9,471 nt of DNA from Candidatus Poseidoniales archaeon (GTDB lineage: Archaea; Thermoplasmatota; Poseidoniia; Poseidoniales; Poseidoniaceae): the NCBI GenBank assembly GCA_003602535.1, contig QQSA01000044.1:1-9471 (forward strand). The letters run 5' to 3'. A model generated the notes under the pieces. That model did not search any database and was not told the DNA's origin. It was given only the letters and a program-made list of their open reading frames with translations. Positions 1 through 6,329 of the stretch are shown here, in pieces. Within the stretch, counting starts at the first letter, position 1. Each line of letters starts with the position of its first letter. A program made the translations under genes and the position numbers.

Positions 1-77
1 TCTTTGACCGGCTTGTCAAATGATTCTGGATCAATGGCCATGATTGAATGCGTGGGGCTTTGGCATATGAACCTCAT
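1..77 (-). CDS. Start of an unidentified downstream gene (5' end only)
   Basis: An open frame begins with ATG at 77..75, two bases beyond the uvrB stop codon, and stays open to the window edge (25 codons). The first residues read MRFICQSPTHSIMAIDPESF. A second ATG at 41..39 in the same frame (MAIDPESFDKPVK) could be the true start. The strand and the 2-bp spacing suggest it belongs to the same operon as uvrB. The visible part has no motif, so I do not name it. Another excision repair gene would be a natural neighbour, but nothing seen here shows that. The frame starting at the ATG at 68..66 closes after 11 codons and is rejected. Confidence 0.4.
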   Translation of the reverse strand, partial: MRFICQSPTHSIMAIDPESFDKPVK

Positions 78-79
78 TA

Positions 80-2368
80 CTAATTTTGAGATTCTATTTC
101 TAGGATTTTATCTCTCAAAATAGCCGCTCTTTCGAAGTCTAATTCGAGCGCTGCTTGCTGCATCATCTCTTTTAATTCTTCAATTGAAAAATCAATTTCT
201 TCAATTGGTTGAGAAATGTTGTTATTCACTGTATTTGAACTCGCCCATTGACCTGCTCCGACTTTCAGATTGCTCGCCCAATCTCCACTCTTTCTACCAC
301 CCTTGGCGCCAACCAATCTTTTCCCTCCAGAAGTTCCTGCAATCAAATCGTCAACATCGCTACCCATCTTTGGAAGTGCTTTCTTGATAGTAGCAGGAGT
401 GATTCCATGTTCCTCATTATGCGCATTTTGCCTTTGTCTTCTTTCGAGAGTTTGACGAATTGAAGCGGTCATTGGCGGACTCATTGAATCAGCATAGAGT
501 ATTACTTTACCCTCTGAATTTCTAGCAGCCCGTCCAATTGTCTGCAGCAAACTTCTCTCATTGCGCAGGAAGCCTTGTCGATCTGCATCAAAGATTGCTA
601 CCAAACTTACCTCAGGAATATCTAATCCTTCTCGTAGCAGATTTATTCCAACTATTGCATCGATATGACCAATTCTCAGTGCATTAATGATTTCAGTTCT
701 CTCAATCGTATCTATTTCCGAATGAAGATGATGCGCCTTGATGCCCATCTTGTTCAGGTATTGAGCAACCTCCTCTGCAAACTTGATTGTCAGAACCGTG
801 ACTAAGGTTCGCTCACCTTTCTCAATCCTAGCGTTGATCTCAGATAACAAATCTGCAACTTGACCTTCAGTTCCGCGAACCTCAATAGTCGGATCGAGTA
901 AGCCAGTAGGCCTGATTTCCATTCGTGGAATTTCATCAATCATCTGGAGCATGTCATACATGCTTTCCGAATCGGGGTGCTTCTTTGCATACTCTGGCTC
1001 ATCGACGCCACCCCCGCCGGCAACATGCCGCAATCCTTTGGGCGCATCTTGACCTGTGACTTCACAAAGATGGAGTAACTCTCTTTCACCTGGAGTAGCG
1101 CTAACGTAGACCATTTGGGGGACTAAGCTTTGGAATTCGTTCAACTTGAGTGGCCTATTATCTGCGGCTGAAGGTAATCTAAATCCATGTTCAATCAGAT
1201 TCAACTTGCGACTTCTATCCCCTCCATACATACCTCCAACCTGAGGTAATGTCACATGTGATTCGTCCATAATTACAAGAAACTTGTCTGGATTTCCATG
1301 GAATTGTTTGGCTGCTGCTGCGAAGAAGTCTAACAAACAGTAAGGCCTCTCTCCGTAATCACGTCCGTCGAAATGCATTGAATAATTCTCGACAGCGGTA
1401 CAATGTCCAATTTCGCGAAGCATTTCCAAATCATATCTAGTTCGCTGTTCTAATCGATGTGCCTCGATTTCTTTATCTTGGCTTTTCAATTCCGCAACCC
1501 TTCCATCTAGTTCTGTCTCAATGTTTTCCAAAGCGGCTTCGAACCTTTCTGGAGATACCATGAAGAATTCTTTAGGATGTATCCAGGCCTCTGTTAATTC
1601 ATCTAAGACCTCCCATGTCACAGGATCACAAATCTGAATATATTCAACTCCATCAAAACCGAATCTGATTCTGAGTGGGTCGTCACGGCTAGGCATCCAA
1701 ACATCGAGATTCTCACCCCGAAGTCGAACCTCGCCACGTTGTAAATCAGTGGTTGTTCGACTATACTGCAAAGCGACTAATTCACGAATAAGATCGATCG
1801 GTTCAATTTCCTGACCAACATGAATGCGGCAATGATATGCTAGGAAAGTTTCAGGGGCATTTAATCCATAAATGCAAGAAACCGATGATACTACTATACA
1901 ATCTGGCCTACTAACTAAACTAGCTACAGTTGCAAATCTTTCTTGTTCGATTCTCTCATTGATTGACAACTCTTTATCGATATACAAATCTCTCTTAGGA
2001 AGATACGCTTCAGGTTGATAATAGTCATAATGAGATACAAAATATTCCACCCCATTCTCAGGAAATAATCCGGCCATTTCTTGATACAATTGACGAGCTA
2101 ATGTTTTGTTATGACTCATTATCAAAGTCGGAATATTTAGCCTCTCTATAAGGTGAGCCATTGCGAATGTTTTTCCAGATCCTGTGACCCCTAAAAGTAC
2201 GCATCTTTCTTGTTTATTTTCCAATTGAAAAACTAATTTTTCAATTGCACTTTCTTGGTCCCCCGCAGGTAGGTGTTCCGAGTGAATTCTGAAGCGAGAA
2301 ACCTCTGGTGAAAGTTGGTCTTTCACAGCCCCTTCAAGGGCCTTCGATATATCGAAGGGATCGCTCAT
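80..2368 (-). CDS. uvrB: UvrB, excinuclease ABC subunit B
   Basis: This is the damage-verifying helicase-like subunit of nucleotide excision repair. It is loaded by UvrA and recruits UvrC for incision. Visible landmarks: AGDQESAIEKL near 35-45; Walker A GVTGSGKT at 60-67; the DNA-clamping beta-hairpin region YDYYQPEAYLP at 114-124; Walker B DESH at 368-371; SATPG at 424-428; RPTGLLDP at 486-493; NLLREGLDIPEV at 577-588; QTIGRAARN at 609-617; and a C-terminal UVR motif (IEELKEMMQQAALELDFERA) at 729-748 that contacts UvrC. All helicase motifs are intact. At 762 aa it is about 90 longer than E. coli UvrB (673). The excess lies in a short N-terminal extension, an insert at about 436-481 and a Gly/Ser/Asn-rich linker at about 675-722. 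ATG at 2368 is preceded by GTGGAGAA and lies 11 bp after the SDR stop codon. Identification is secure. Confidence 0.98.
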   Translation of the reverse strand: MSDPFDISKALEGAVKDQLSPEVSRFRIHSEHLPAGDQESAIEKLVFQLENKQERCVLLGVTGSGKTFAMAHLIERLNIPTLIMSHNKTLARQLYQEMAGLFPENGVEYFVSHYDYYQPEAYLPKRDLYIDKELSINERIEQERFATVASLVSRPDCIVVSSVSCIYGLNAPETFLAYHCRIHVGQEIEPIDLIRELVALQYSRTTTDLQRGEVRLRGENLDVWMPSRDDPLRIRFGFDGVEYIQICDPVTWEVLDELTEAWIHPKEFFMVSPERFEAALENIETELDGRVAELKSQDKEIEAHRLEQRTRYDLEMLREIGHCTAVENYSMHFDGRDYGERPYCLLDFFAAAAKQFHGNPDKFLVIMDESHVTLPQVGGMYGGDRSRKLNLIEHGFRLPSAADNRPLKLNEFQSLVPQMVYVSATPGERELLHLCEVTGQDAPKGLRHVAGGGGVDEPEYAKKHPDSESMYDMLQMIDEIPRMEIRPTGLLDPTIEVRGTEGQVADLLSEINARIEKGERTLVTVLTIKFAEEVAQYLNKMGIKAHHLHSEIDTIERTEIINALRIGHIDAIVGINLLREGLDIPEVSLVAIFDADRQGFLRNERSLLQTIGRAARNSEGKVILYADSMSPPMTASIRQTLERRQRQNAHNEEHGITPATIKKALPKMGSDVDDLIAGTSGGKRLVGAKGGRKSGDWASNLKVGAGQWASSNTVNNNISQPIEEIDFSIEELKEMMQQAALELDFERAAILRDKILEIESQN
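181..207. repeat. CAATTG inverted pair 1, inside uvrB
   Basis: CAATTGAA (181-188) and TTCAATTG (200-207) are perfect inverted arms. The two CAATTG cores are offset by 21 bp. The site falls in the codons just before and in the UVR motif (Ile-Glu-Glu rich), so amino acid composition explains part of it. Confidence 0.6.
2222..2247. repeat. CAATTG inverted pair 2, inside uvrB
   Basis: CAATTGAAAAA (2222-2232), a CTAA centre, then TTTTTCAATTG (2237-2247): perfect 11-bp arms around a 4-base loop, with CAATTG cores 20 bp apart. It lies in codons for residues about 41-49 of UvrB, just before Walker A. Of the paired sites, it has the shortest loop and fully matched arms. Confidence 0.8.
2341..2358. 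repeat. Perfect 18-bp palindrome at the 5' end of uvrB
   Basis: CCTTCGATATATCGAAGG is its own reverse complement over all 18 bases. It covers codons 4-9 of uvrB, starting 7 bases after the ATG. A second, weaker dyad (CCCTTCAAGGG, 2331-2341) directly adjoins it. As RNA it could fold into a hairpin close to the ribosome footprint; as DNA it could be a dimer-binding operator. Confidence 0.85.
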
Positions 2369-2379
2369 TTCTCCACATC

Positions 2380-3105
2380 CTAAGGTAAATACAAACCGCC
2401 ATTGACATGTATAACAGCGCCAGTAATGTAATTCGATTCTGGACCAACTAGGAATGAAACTGTTCCAGCAATATCCTCTGGAGTTCCTATTCTTCTAAGA
2501 GGAACTTCTTGTTCCCTGCTAACTCTTTTTTCAGGACTATCTCCTGACAAAATATCAGTATCGACAAAACCTGGAGCGACTATGTTTACCCGCTTGCCTT
2601 CAGGTGCTAACGATTGTGCGAGAGATCTAGCCCATGTGGCCAAAGCGGCCTTAGACGCAGAATAATCAGCACCATGAGCAGAGCCTCTAGTTCCTAACTG
2701 ACTACCGATAACACAAATCCTTGCGTCTGTAGAAAGTTGTTGCTTGATGGAATCCCAGACCAAGAATGCTCCCTCGAAATTAGTAGACATCGTTCGTTTA
2801 AGATGAGTTATATCCAATTCCTTGGCATCTATCCGATCATACCTACCATGATTTAGCACAAGAACATCTATTCCTTCGATGACCCAAGGATGAGTTGCCA
2901 ATAACGCAACTTCCCTAGCATCTGTAACATCACAATTCGCAGCCACAGCATCTATTCCTGAATTTCGAATCTCATCAACAACCATCTCAGCTGGCTTTGA
3001 AGAGTTGCAATATGTCAGCAAAATCCGATAGCCATCTTTAGCTAATCTCCGAGATATCGCCGCACCTATTCCGCGACCACCCCCGGTAACTAAAGCCGTG
3101 CGCAT
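2380..3105 (-). CDS. Short-chain dehydrogenase/reductase, FabG-like
   Basis: A classical SDR of 241 aa, the usual length for a single Rossmann-fold NAD(P)H-dependent oxidoreductase, probably cytosolic and tetrameric. The nucleotide loop TGGGRGIG is at 7-14. The structural Asn motif is a variant, LNHG at 84-87, instead of NNAG. N109 fits the active-site Asn, S135 the catalytic Ser, and Y148-S-A-S-K152 the YxxxK pair. The C-terminus ITGAVIHVNGG is typical of FabG-like enzymes. 3-oxoacyl-ACP reductase is the usual automatic label, but archaea of the suspected group lack classical fatty acid synthesis, so the substrate is unknown. It lies between the mazG-like gene (31 bp) and uvrB (11 bp) on one strand. 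ATG at 3105 puts the glycine loop at the normal distance from the N-terminus. A perfect hairpin abuts this start. Confidence 0.93.
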   Translation of the reverse strand: MRTALVTGGGRGIGAAISRRLAKDGYRILLTYCNSSKPAEMVVDEIRNSGIDAVAANCDVTDAREVALLATHPWVIEGIDVLVLNHGRYDRIDAKELDITHLKRTMSTNFEGAFLVWDSIKQQLSTDARICVIGSQLGTRGSAHGADYSASKAALATWARSLAQSLAPEGKRVNIVAPGFVDTDILSGDSPEKRVSREQEVPLRRIGTPEDIAGTVSFLVGPESNYITGAVIHVNGGLYLP

Positions 3106-3123
3106 GTCCTCCGAAGGAGGACA
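3105..3123 (-). promoter_or_regulatory. 8-3-8 perfect dyad at the SDR start codon
   Basis: On the coding strand TGTCCTCC-TTC-GGAGGACA, followed by TG, so that the last base is the A of the SDR start codon. The 3' arm contains GGAGG only 2 bases from ATG, closer than a normal Shine-Dalgarno spacing. If folded, the 8-bp stem would bury it. It occupies most of the 31-bp gap after the mazG-like gene and has no T tract, so it does not look like a simple terminator. Confidence 0.75.
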
Positions 3124-3136
3124 CTTACTGAATAAC

Positions 3137-3514
3137 TCACTGGAGGAATTGTGCGAGTTGAGGAGGCTGCCAACCTTCTGGCTTCAGGACTTTTCCATCC
3201 TCCCTACGAATTACTTTTCCATCTACTAATTTCGCCATATTAGAACGATGTACCTCGTTAAATGCATCATCATAGATATCTTGCATACCATGATTGATGA
3301 TTGTTCCAGCCAAAATATAGCCAATATCTGCCAAAGCATCCAGAACTTCAACAAGATCACCAGATCTTGCGGCTTCAGCATATTCCTGAACTTCTTCTTC
3401 CAAAAGTTTGATTCTTAATTCTATTAATTCGTCAGGACCTAGCCCAGGGTTTTCTAAACGTGGAATTTCAAAGGATTGATTAAACTCTAGTAGTGACTTG
3501 ACGATTGGATTCAT
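3137..3514 (-). CDS. MazG-like / PRA-PH superfamily NTP pyrophosphohydrolase
   Basis: A 125-aa all-alpha enzyme of the MazG/phosphoribosyl-ATP pyrophosphohydrolase-like superfamily, whose members hydrolyse (d)NTPs to NMP and PPi and often clean non-canonical nucleotides. The Mg-binding pattern is visible: EEExxE at 39-44 and, after a short loop, E56-x2-D59 and D63 (EVLDALAD). The tail has DGKVIRREDGKVLKPEGWQPP, common in the single-domain phage and bacterial types. I chose ATG at 3514 (MNPIVKSLLEF). The longer frame begins with TTG at 3571, overlaps the end of ubiA by 34 bases, and adds residues unlike the family. With this start the gap to ubiA is 23 bp. The exact substrate cannot be read from the sequence. 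The start codon lies in the centre of a perfect dyad. Confidence 0.88.
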   Translation of the reverse strand: MNPIVKSLLEFNQSFEIPRLENPGLGPDELIELRIKLLEEEVQEYAEAARSGDLVEVLDALADIGYILAGTIINHGMQDIYDDAFNEVHRSNMAKLVDGKVIRREDGKVLKPEGWQPPQLAQFLQ

Positions 3515-3522
3515 AATCCAAT
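3504..3522 (-). promoter_or_regulatory. 8-3-8 perfect dyad centred on the mazG-like start codon
   Basis: On the coding strand ATTGGATT-ATG-AATCCAAT: two perfect 8-bp arms with the ATG itself as the three-base centre. The arms are A+T rich, so an RNA hairpin would be weaker than those before the SDR and the reductase. It supports 3514 as the functional start or marks an operator-like DNA site. Confidence 0.75.
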
Positions 3523-3537
3523 GGAAATCACGCCGCT

Positions 3538-4344
3538 CTATGAAAGTTGCATTCCGATTAATAGAATCCAACCTGTGGACACATGAGCTCTAAACCACCA
3601 TTTCTGGAATTGGTCGCCAGAAGCAGATAATACCGTCAAAACCAAGGCCAAGGAAATCAAAGTACCAACAACTGAAACTATTGAGAATGCCGCAGCCCAT
3701 AGAGGAGTAGACATCAGCATAACCGTCATCGTGACAGGAGGTTGGAAATTAGCAGGGAATGATTTGATTCCATTCTCTCTATCGCTTTCAATATCCATTT
3801 GGGCGTATCCAAGATCAAAGGAAGATATCCATATCAGTACACCCAAGGAAACAAACAGCAAATCAGGATACCAAGATTTCGAAGATATTTCTCCGGTAAT
3901 TGCAACCCATGCGCCCGCTGGAGCCAATGCCAAGCATCCTCCTAGCCACCAATGGCACAACCATGTATATCTCTTGAGATAAGGATAGATTACGAATGCA
4001 GCAACTGGTATCGGTGACAAGTACAAACATAATGGATTCAACATCCAAGCCCCTCCAACCAACATCAACAAAAACACACCACATAGTATCCATGCGGTTG
4101 AAAGAGACATTGAGCCTGAAGCCAGATGCCTAGTAGCAGTCCTAGGATTTGCAGCATCGATTTCTCGATCAATGATTCTGTTCAAACCCATCGCCAAACC
4201 TCTAGCTCCGACCGCTGCAACCAATATCCAAGCAAGTTGTGTATATGTCGGATCCCCCGCCATATATGCTCCAATAAATACGAAAGGAAGACTGAACAAA
4301 GTATGCTCAATCTTTACGAATGAAGCGATTTGTTTGATATCCAT
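3538..4344 (-). CDS. ubiA: UbiA-family aromatic prenyltransferase (menaquinone-type, MqnP/MenA-like)
   Basis: An integral membrane prenyltransferase of 268 aa that would attach a polyprenyl chain to an aromatic acid. The first Asp-rich motif is N55-RIID59-REID63, which binds Mg-diphosphate and is followed by the UbiA-like AANPRTATR. The second is D177-x6-D184-x3-D188 (DLGYAQMDIESDRENG). The YPYLKRYT segment at 120-127 is also diagnostic of UbiA/MqnP types. About eight or nine hydrophobic segments fill the rest. Start: the ATG at 4344 overlaps the ubiD stop as TGATG and is preceded by GGTGAT; a GTG one codon upstream is possible. The UbiD neighbour suggests prenylation of an aromatic carboxylate, with 1,4-dihydroxy-6-naphthoate (futalosine pathway) the likeliest. 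4-hydroxybenzoate or a lipid/haem-type UbiA role is less likely in this context. Confidence 0.93.
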   Translation of the reverse strand: MDIKQIASFVKIEHTLFSLPFVFIGAYMAGDPTYTQLAWILVAAVGARGLAMGLNRIIDREIDAANPRTATRHLASGSMSLSTAWILCGVFLLMLVGGAWMLNPLCLYLSPIPVAAFVIYPYLKRYTWLCHWWLGGCLALAPAGAWVAITGEISSKSWYPDLLFVSLGVLIWISSFDLGYAQMDIESDRENGIKSFPANFQPPVTMTVMLMSTPLWAAAFSIVSVVGTLISLALVLTVLSASGDQFQKWWFRAHVSTGWILLIGMQLS

Positions 4345-6269
4345 CACATCACCAAATTATCTGGCCAAGGTGGCAAATCGAATCTCTCGATTGACTCAAG
4401 AGTTTCTGGATCATGCATTGTTATCGCTGGCCAACGTCTTACCGGAGTCGGCCCGTCATTAGAAGGAATCGGAGTTGTAGCATCCCAGAAAATTCTACCA
4501 TCTTCAACGATGAAATCTCTCTCAACAGCAAATCGTGAAGTTAGCTGCCAAAGCAGTCTTCTGTTAACGCCATCACCGTGTAAATTTAGATCATTATCGG
4601 TTACAAATAACCACCTAAGGCTTTTTTGGGAGTCCAATTGCCAAATTGAATTTCGCAATTGGTTTATTTTACTCCTCTGAGCCTCCGCATCCTCTTCATT
4701 TGGCCATGAAGCCCCCGTTCTTGGATTTGGCCTTCCATTGATTTCCACGGTAACTACTAACATCGAATTTCGCAATAAAAGACAGTCCTCAACACTATCT
4801 AATTTTTTGATTTCTTCGACCAAAGATTCACTGATTCCAGGAGCGTCTTCTTCTCCTTTGCGCCATGCAGGGCAATCCTCAACGAAGGAGCCTTCGAGGG
4901 GGTCGCCGCTACGAGGATCAGCACTGACTAATTTTGTCGCATCGATGATTAATTTCGAATGAACGTTTTCGTAAGTAGATGCAGGTTCAAGTGAATCACT
5001 CACCATCCCGTCAATAATTGTGATATCTGAATTTGGATCTACCCTCTCATTGAGCACATCTAATAGAGATTCCAAATCACTAGGTTTCTCATCAGTTGCA
5101 ATGAGAATCTTCAGGAACATCATTTGACCAGCTCCCAGCAATCCAAGGCATGTCTTTCTAGCTTGCCGCGGATACCTTTGCTTACTTTTTACAATGGCCA
5201 AATTGTGGAAACCTGTTTCTAATGGCAAGTGTAAATCAAGAACATCACGATGCTGGAAAGAAAGAATAGGTCTGAATTGTTTACCGATTGCTTCGCCCAG
5301 ATAACCATCCTCCATTGGAGGTTGTCCTACTATTGTGGCAGGCAATACTGCATTCTTCCTTCTGGTAACTGCTGTGACATTCAACACAGGATATTGTCCA
5401 GTCAGTGAATAGAAACCAAAATGATCTCCAAATGGACCTTCAGTTCTTGTTTGAGTTGCATCAACCCACCCTTCAATCACAACATCTGCATCTGCAGGAA
5501 CTAGTAGATCCTGTGTCAACGCTTTGGTGATTCTCAATCTCCTTTTACCAAGGAATCCAGCAAACATGTATTCTTCCAGGTTATCTGGGAGTGGCGCTAT
5601 AGCCGAAAATATCAGTTCAGGAGGGCCACCGATACAAATCGCAACAGGCATCTTTCCATCTGGCCATGCAGCAGCATGATCTGCGCCATGTTTGTGGATT
5701 TGCCAATGCAATCCGACTTCTTTAGGACCATAGATTTGGCCACGGTACATACCCAAGTTATGTTCACCAGAATTAGGGTCCTTGGTTACAACTAATGGCA
5801 GAGTAATGTATCTACCACCATCCATCGGCCAGGTCTTAGGAATTGGTAACTTAGTCACATCGACATCCATTTTTACTCTCTGACAAGATCCTTTTCGAAC
5901 CTTTTTCGGGGGCATCGAGATTGCATCTCGAAGAAGAGGTAAGCCTGTCCAAGGCCTCTTTACTATGCCTCCAATATCTGGTTTCATCAATGCCACTAAT
6001 CGATCGCCTACTTCCGTTGGATGAGAAGCGCCCAATGCCCTGAGGGTTCTGTCATGAGAGCCAAACAAATTCATCGCCAATGGAATTTCACTGATTTCTC
6101 CATTTGGCAAACGTGGTTTTTCGAACAAGACGGCTTTACCTCCCGATTTGACAAGTCGGTCTGCAATTGCTCCTGCTTCTAATTCAACATCTACCGGCTC
6201 ATCGATACGCAGTAACTCGCCTTCCTTCTCTAAATGTGCGAGCCAACGAGTCAAATTACGCCAGGCCAT
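4344..6269 (-). CDS. ubiD: UbiD-family decarboxylase, probable menaquinone pathway (MqnL-like)
   Basis: A prenylated-FMN-dependent decarboxylase of 641 aa. It matches the remembered pattern of the menaquinone branch of UbiD: MAWRNLTRWLAHLEKEGEL at the start, LPIPKTWPMDGGRYITLPLV at 141-160, NLGMYR at 171-176, LHWQIHKHG at 188-195, EGPFGDHFGFY at 277-287, ATIVGQPPMED at 311-321, and ARKTCLGLLGAGQMMFLK at 370-387. R176, E277 and D282 fit the Arg-Glu-acid triad, with Asp for the third Glu. The likely reaction is decarboxylation of the prenylated naphthoate made by the UbiA next door. The prFMN supplier (UbiX/MqnM) is not here. Residues about 450-620 form a C-terminal extension beyond the roughly 480-500 aa of short members. 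I chose ATG 6269 because family members begin at this point; in-frame ATGs at 6320 and 6437 would add Arg/Pro-rich residues, the latter running into the divergent gene. Confidence 0.93.
   Translation of the reverse strand: MAWRNLTRWLAHLEKEGELLRIDEPVDVELEAGAIADRLVKSGGKAVLFEKPRLPNGEISEIPLAMNLFGSHDRTLRALGASHPTEVGDRLVALMKPDIGGIVKRPWTGLPLLRDAISMPPKKVRKGSCQRVKMDVDVTKLPIPKTWPMDGGRYITLPLVVTKDPNSGEHNLGMYRGQIYGPKEVGLHWQIHKHGADHAAAWPDGKMPVAICIGGPPELIFSAIAPLPDNLEEYMFAGFLGKRRLRITKALTQDLLVPADADVVIEGWVDATQTRTEGPFGDHFGFYSLTGQYPVLNVTAVTRRKNAVLPATIVGQPPMEDGYLGEAIGKQFRPILSFQHRDVLDLHLPLETGFHNLAIVKSKQRYPRQARKTCLGLLGAGQMMFLKILIATDEKPSDLESLLDVLNERVDPNSDITIIDGMVSDSLEPASTYENVHSKLIIDATKLVSADPRSGDPLEGSFVEDCPAWRKGEEDAPGISESLVEEIKKLDSVEDCLLLRNSMLVVTVEINGRPNPRTGASWPNEEDAEAQRSKINQLRNSIWQLDSQKSLRWLFVTDNDLNLHGDGVNRRLLWQLTSRFAVERDFIVEDGRIFWDATTPIPSNDGPTPVRRWPAITMHDPETLESIERFDLPPWPDNLVM
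4348..4353 (-). promoter_or_regulatory. Ribosome binding site of ubiA (GGTGAT)
   Basis: GGTGAT, complementary to the conserved GAUCACC near the 16S rRNA 3' end, sits 3 bases before the ATG at 4344 and inside the last codons of ubiD. With the TGATG overlap it indicates translational coupling. It is identical in sequence and spacing to the site before ccmF. Confidence 0.6.
4634..4662. repeat. CAATTG inverted pair 3, inside ubiD
   Basis: CCAATTGC (4634-4641) and GCAATTGG (4655-4662) are perfect 8-bp arms. After one C/C mismatch the inner AAATT/AATTT continues the dyad almost to the centre. The CAATTG cores are 21 bp apart. It lies in the C-terminal extension of the UbiD protein (around residues 536-545). 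Confidence 0.75.
5915..5931. repeat. 7-3-7 dyad inside ubiD
   Basis: TCGAGAT-TGC-ATCTCGA, perfect 7-bp arms with a 3-base centre, in the codons around residues 113-119 of UbiD. Its geometry resembles the 8-3-8 dyads at gene starts, but it lies inside a gene; a chance origin is possible. Confidence 0.5.
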
Positions 6270-6271
6270 AC

Positions 6272-6289
6272 AATATCCTGTAGGACATT
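6272..6289. promoter_or_regulatory. Imperfect palindrome just upstream of ubiD
   Basis: On the ubiD strand AATGTCCTACAGGATATT, 2 bases before the start codon. The arms pair over eight positions with one G-T pair and an AC centre. AGGAT in the 3' arm could act as a weak ribosome binding site. This is a fourth dyad next to a start codon, though not perfect. Confidence 0.4.
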
Positions 6290-6294
6290 CCTCA

Positions 6295-6303
6295 TGAATA
6301 CTT
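6295..6303. promoter_or_regulatory. Possible shared TATA-like box in the divergent spacer
   Basis: The 79-bp spacer between the ubiD and reductase starts must hold promoters for both strands. TGAATACTT (AAGTATTCA on the other strand) is its most A+T-rich, TATA-like piece. It lies about 26-34 bases upstream of the ubiD ATG, which would fit leaderless transcription. Read rightward it would give the reductase an mRNA leader of about 20-25 bases that includes the hairpin. The match is weak; no BRE is evident. Confidence 0.25.
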
Positions 6304-6329
6304 GTTCTCCGCCGACTCATTGAAGGTCC

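Noticed and set aside
2380..3105. Firm naming of the SDR as FabG of fatty acid synthesis
   Set aside because: No acyl carrier protein or other fatty acid gene is present and the NNAG motif is altered, so only the SDR family is supported.
3105..3123. Intrinsic terminator after the mazG-like gene
   Set aside because: The stem is strong but no T tract follows on the coding strand and the next gene starts on its last base, so a terminator is unlikely.
3515..3571. Longer mazG-like frame starting at TTG 3571
   Set aside because: Rare start codon, overlap with the ubiA end, and no family similarity in the added 19 residues; ATG 3514 fits better.
4172..4680. Two overlapping plus-strand frames across the ubiA/ubiD junction
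   Set aside because: Both are antisense to strongly conserved UbiA and UbiD coding sequence and show no domain-like composition.
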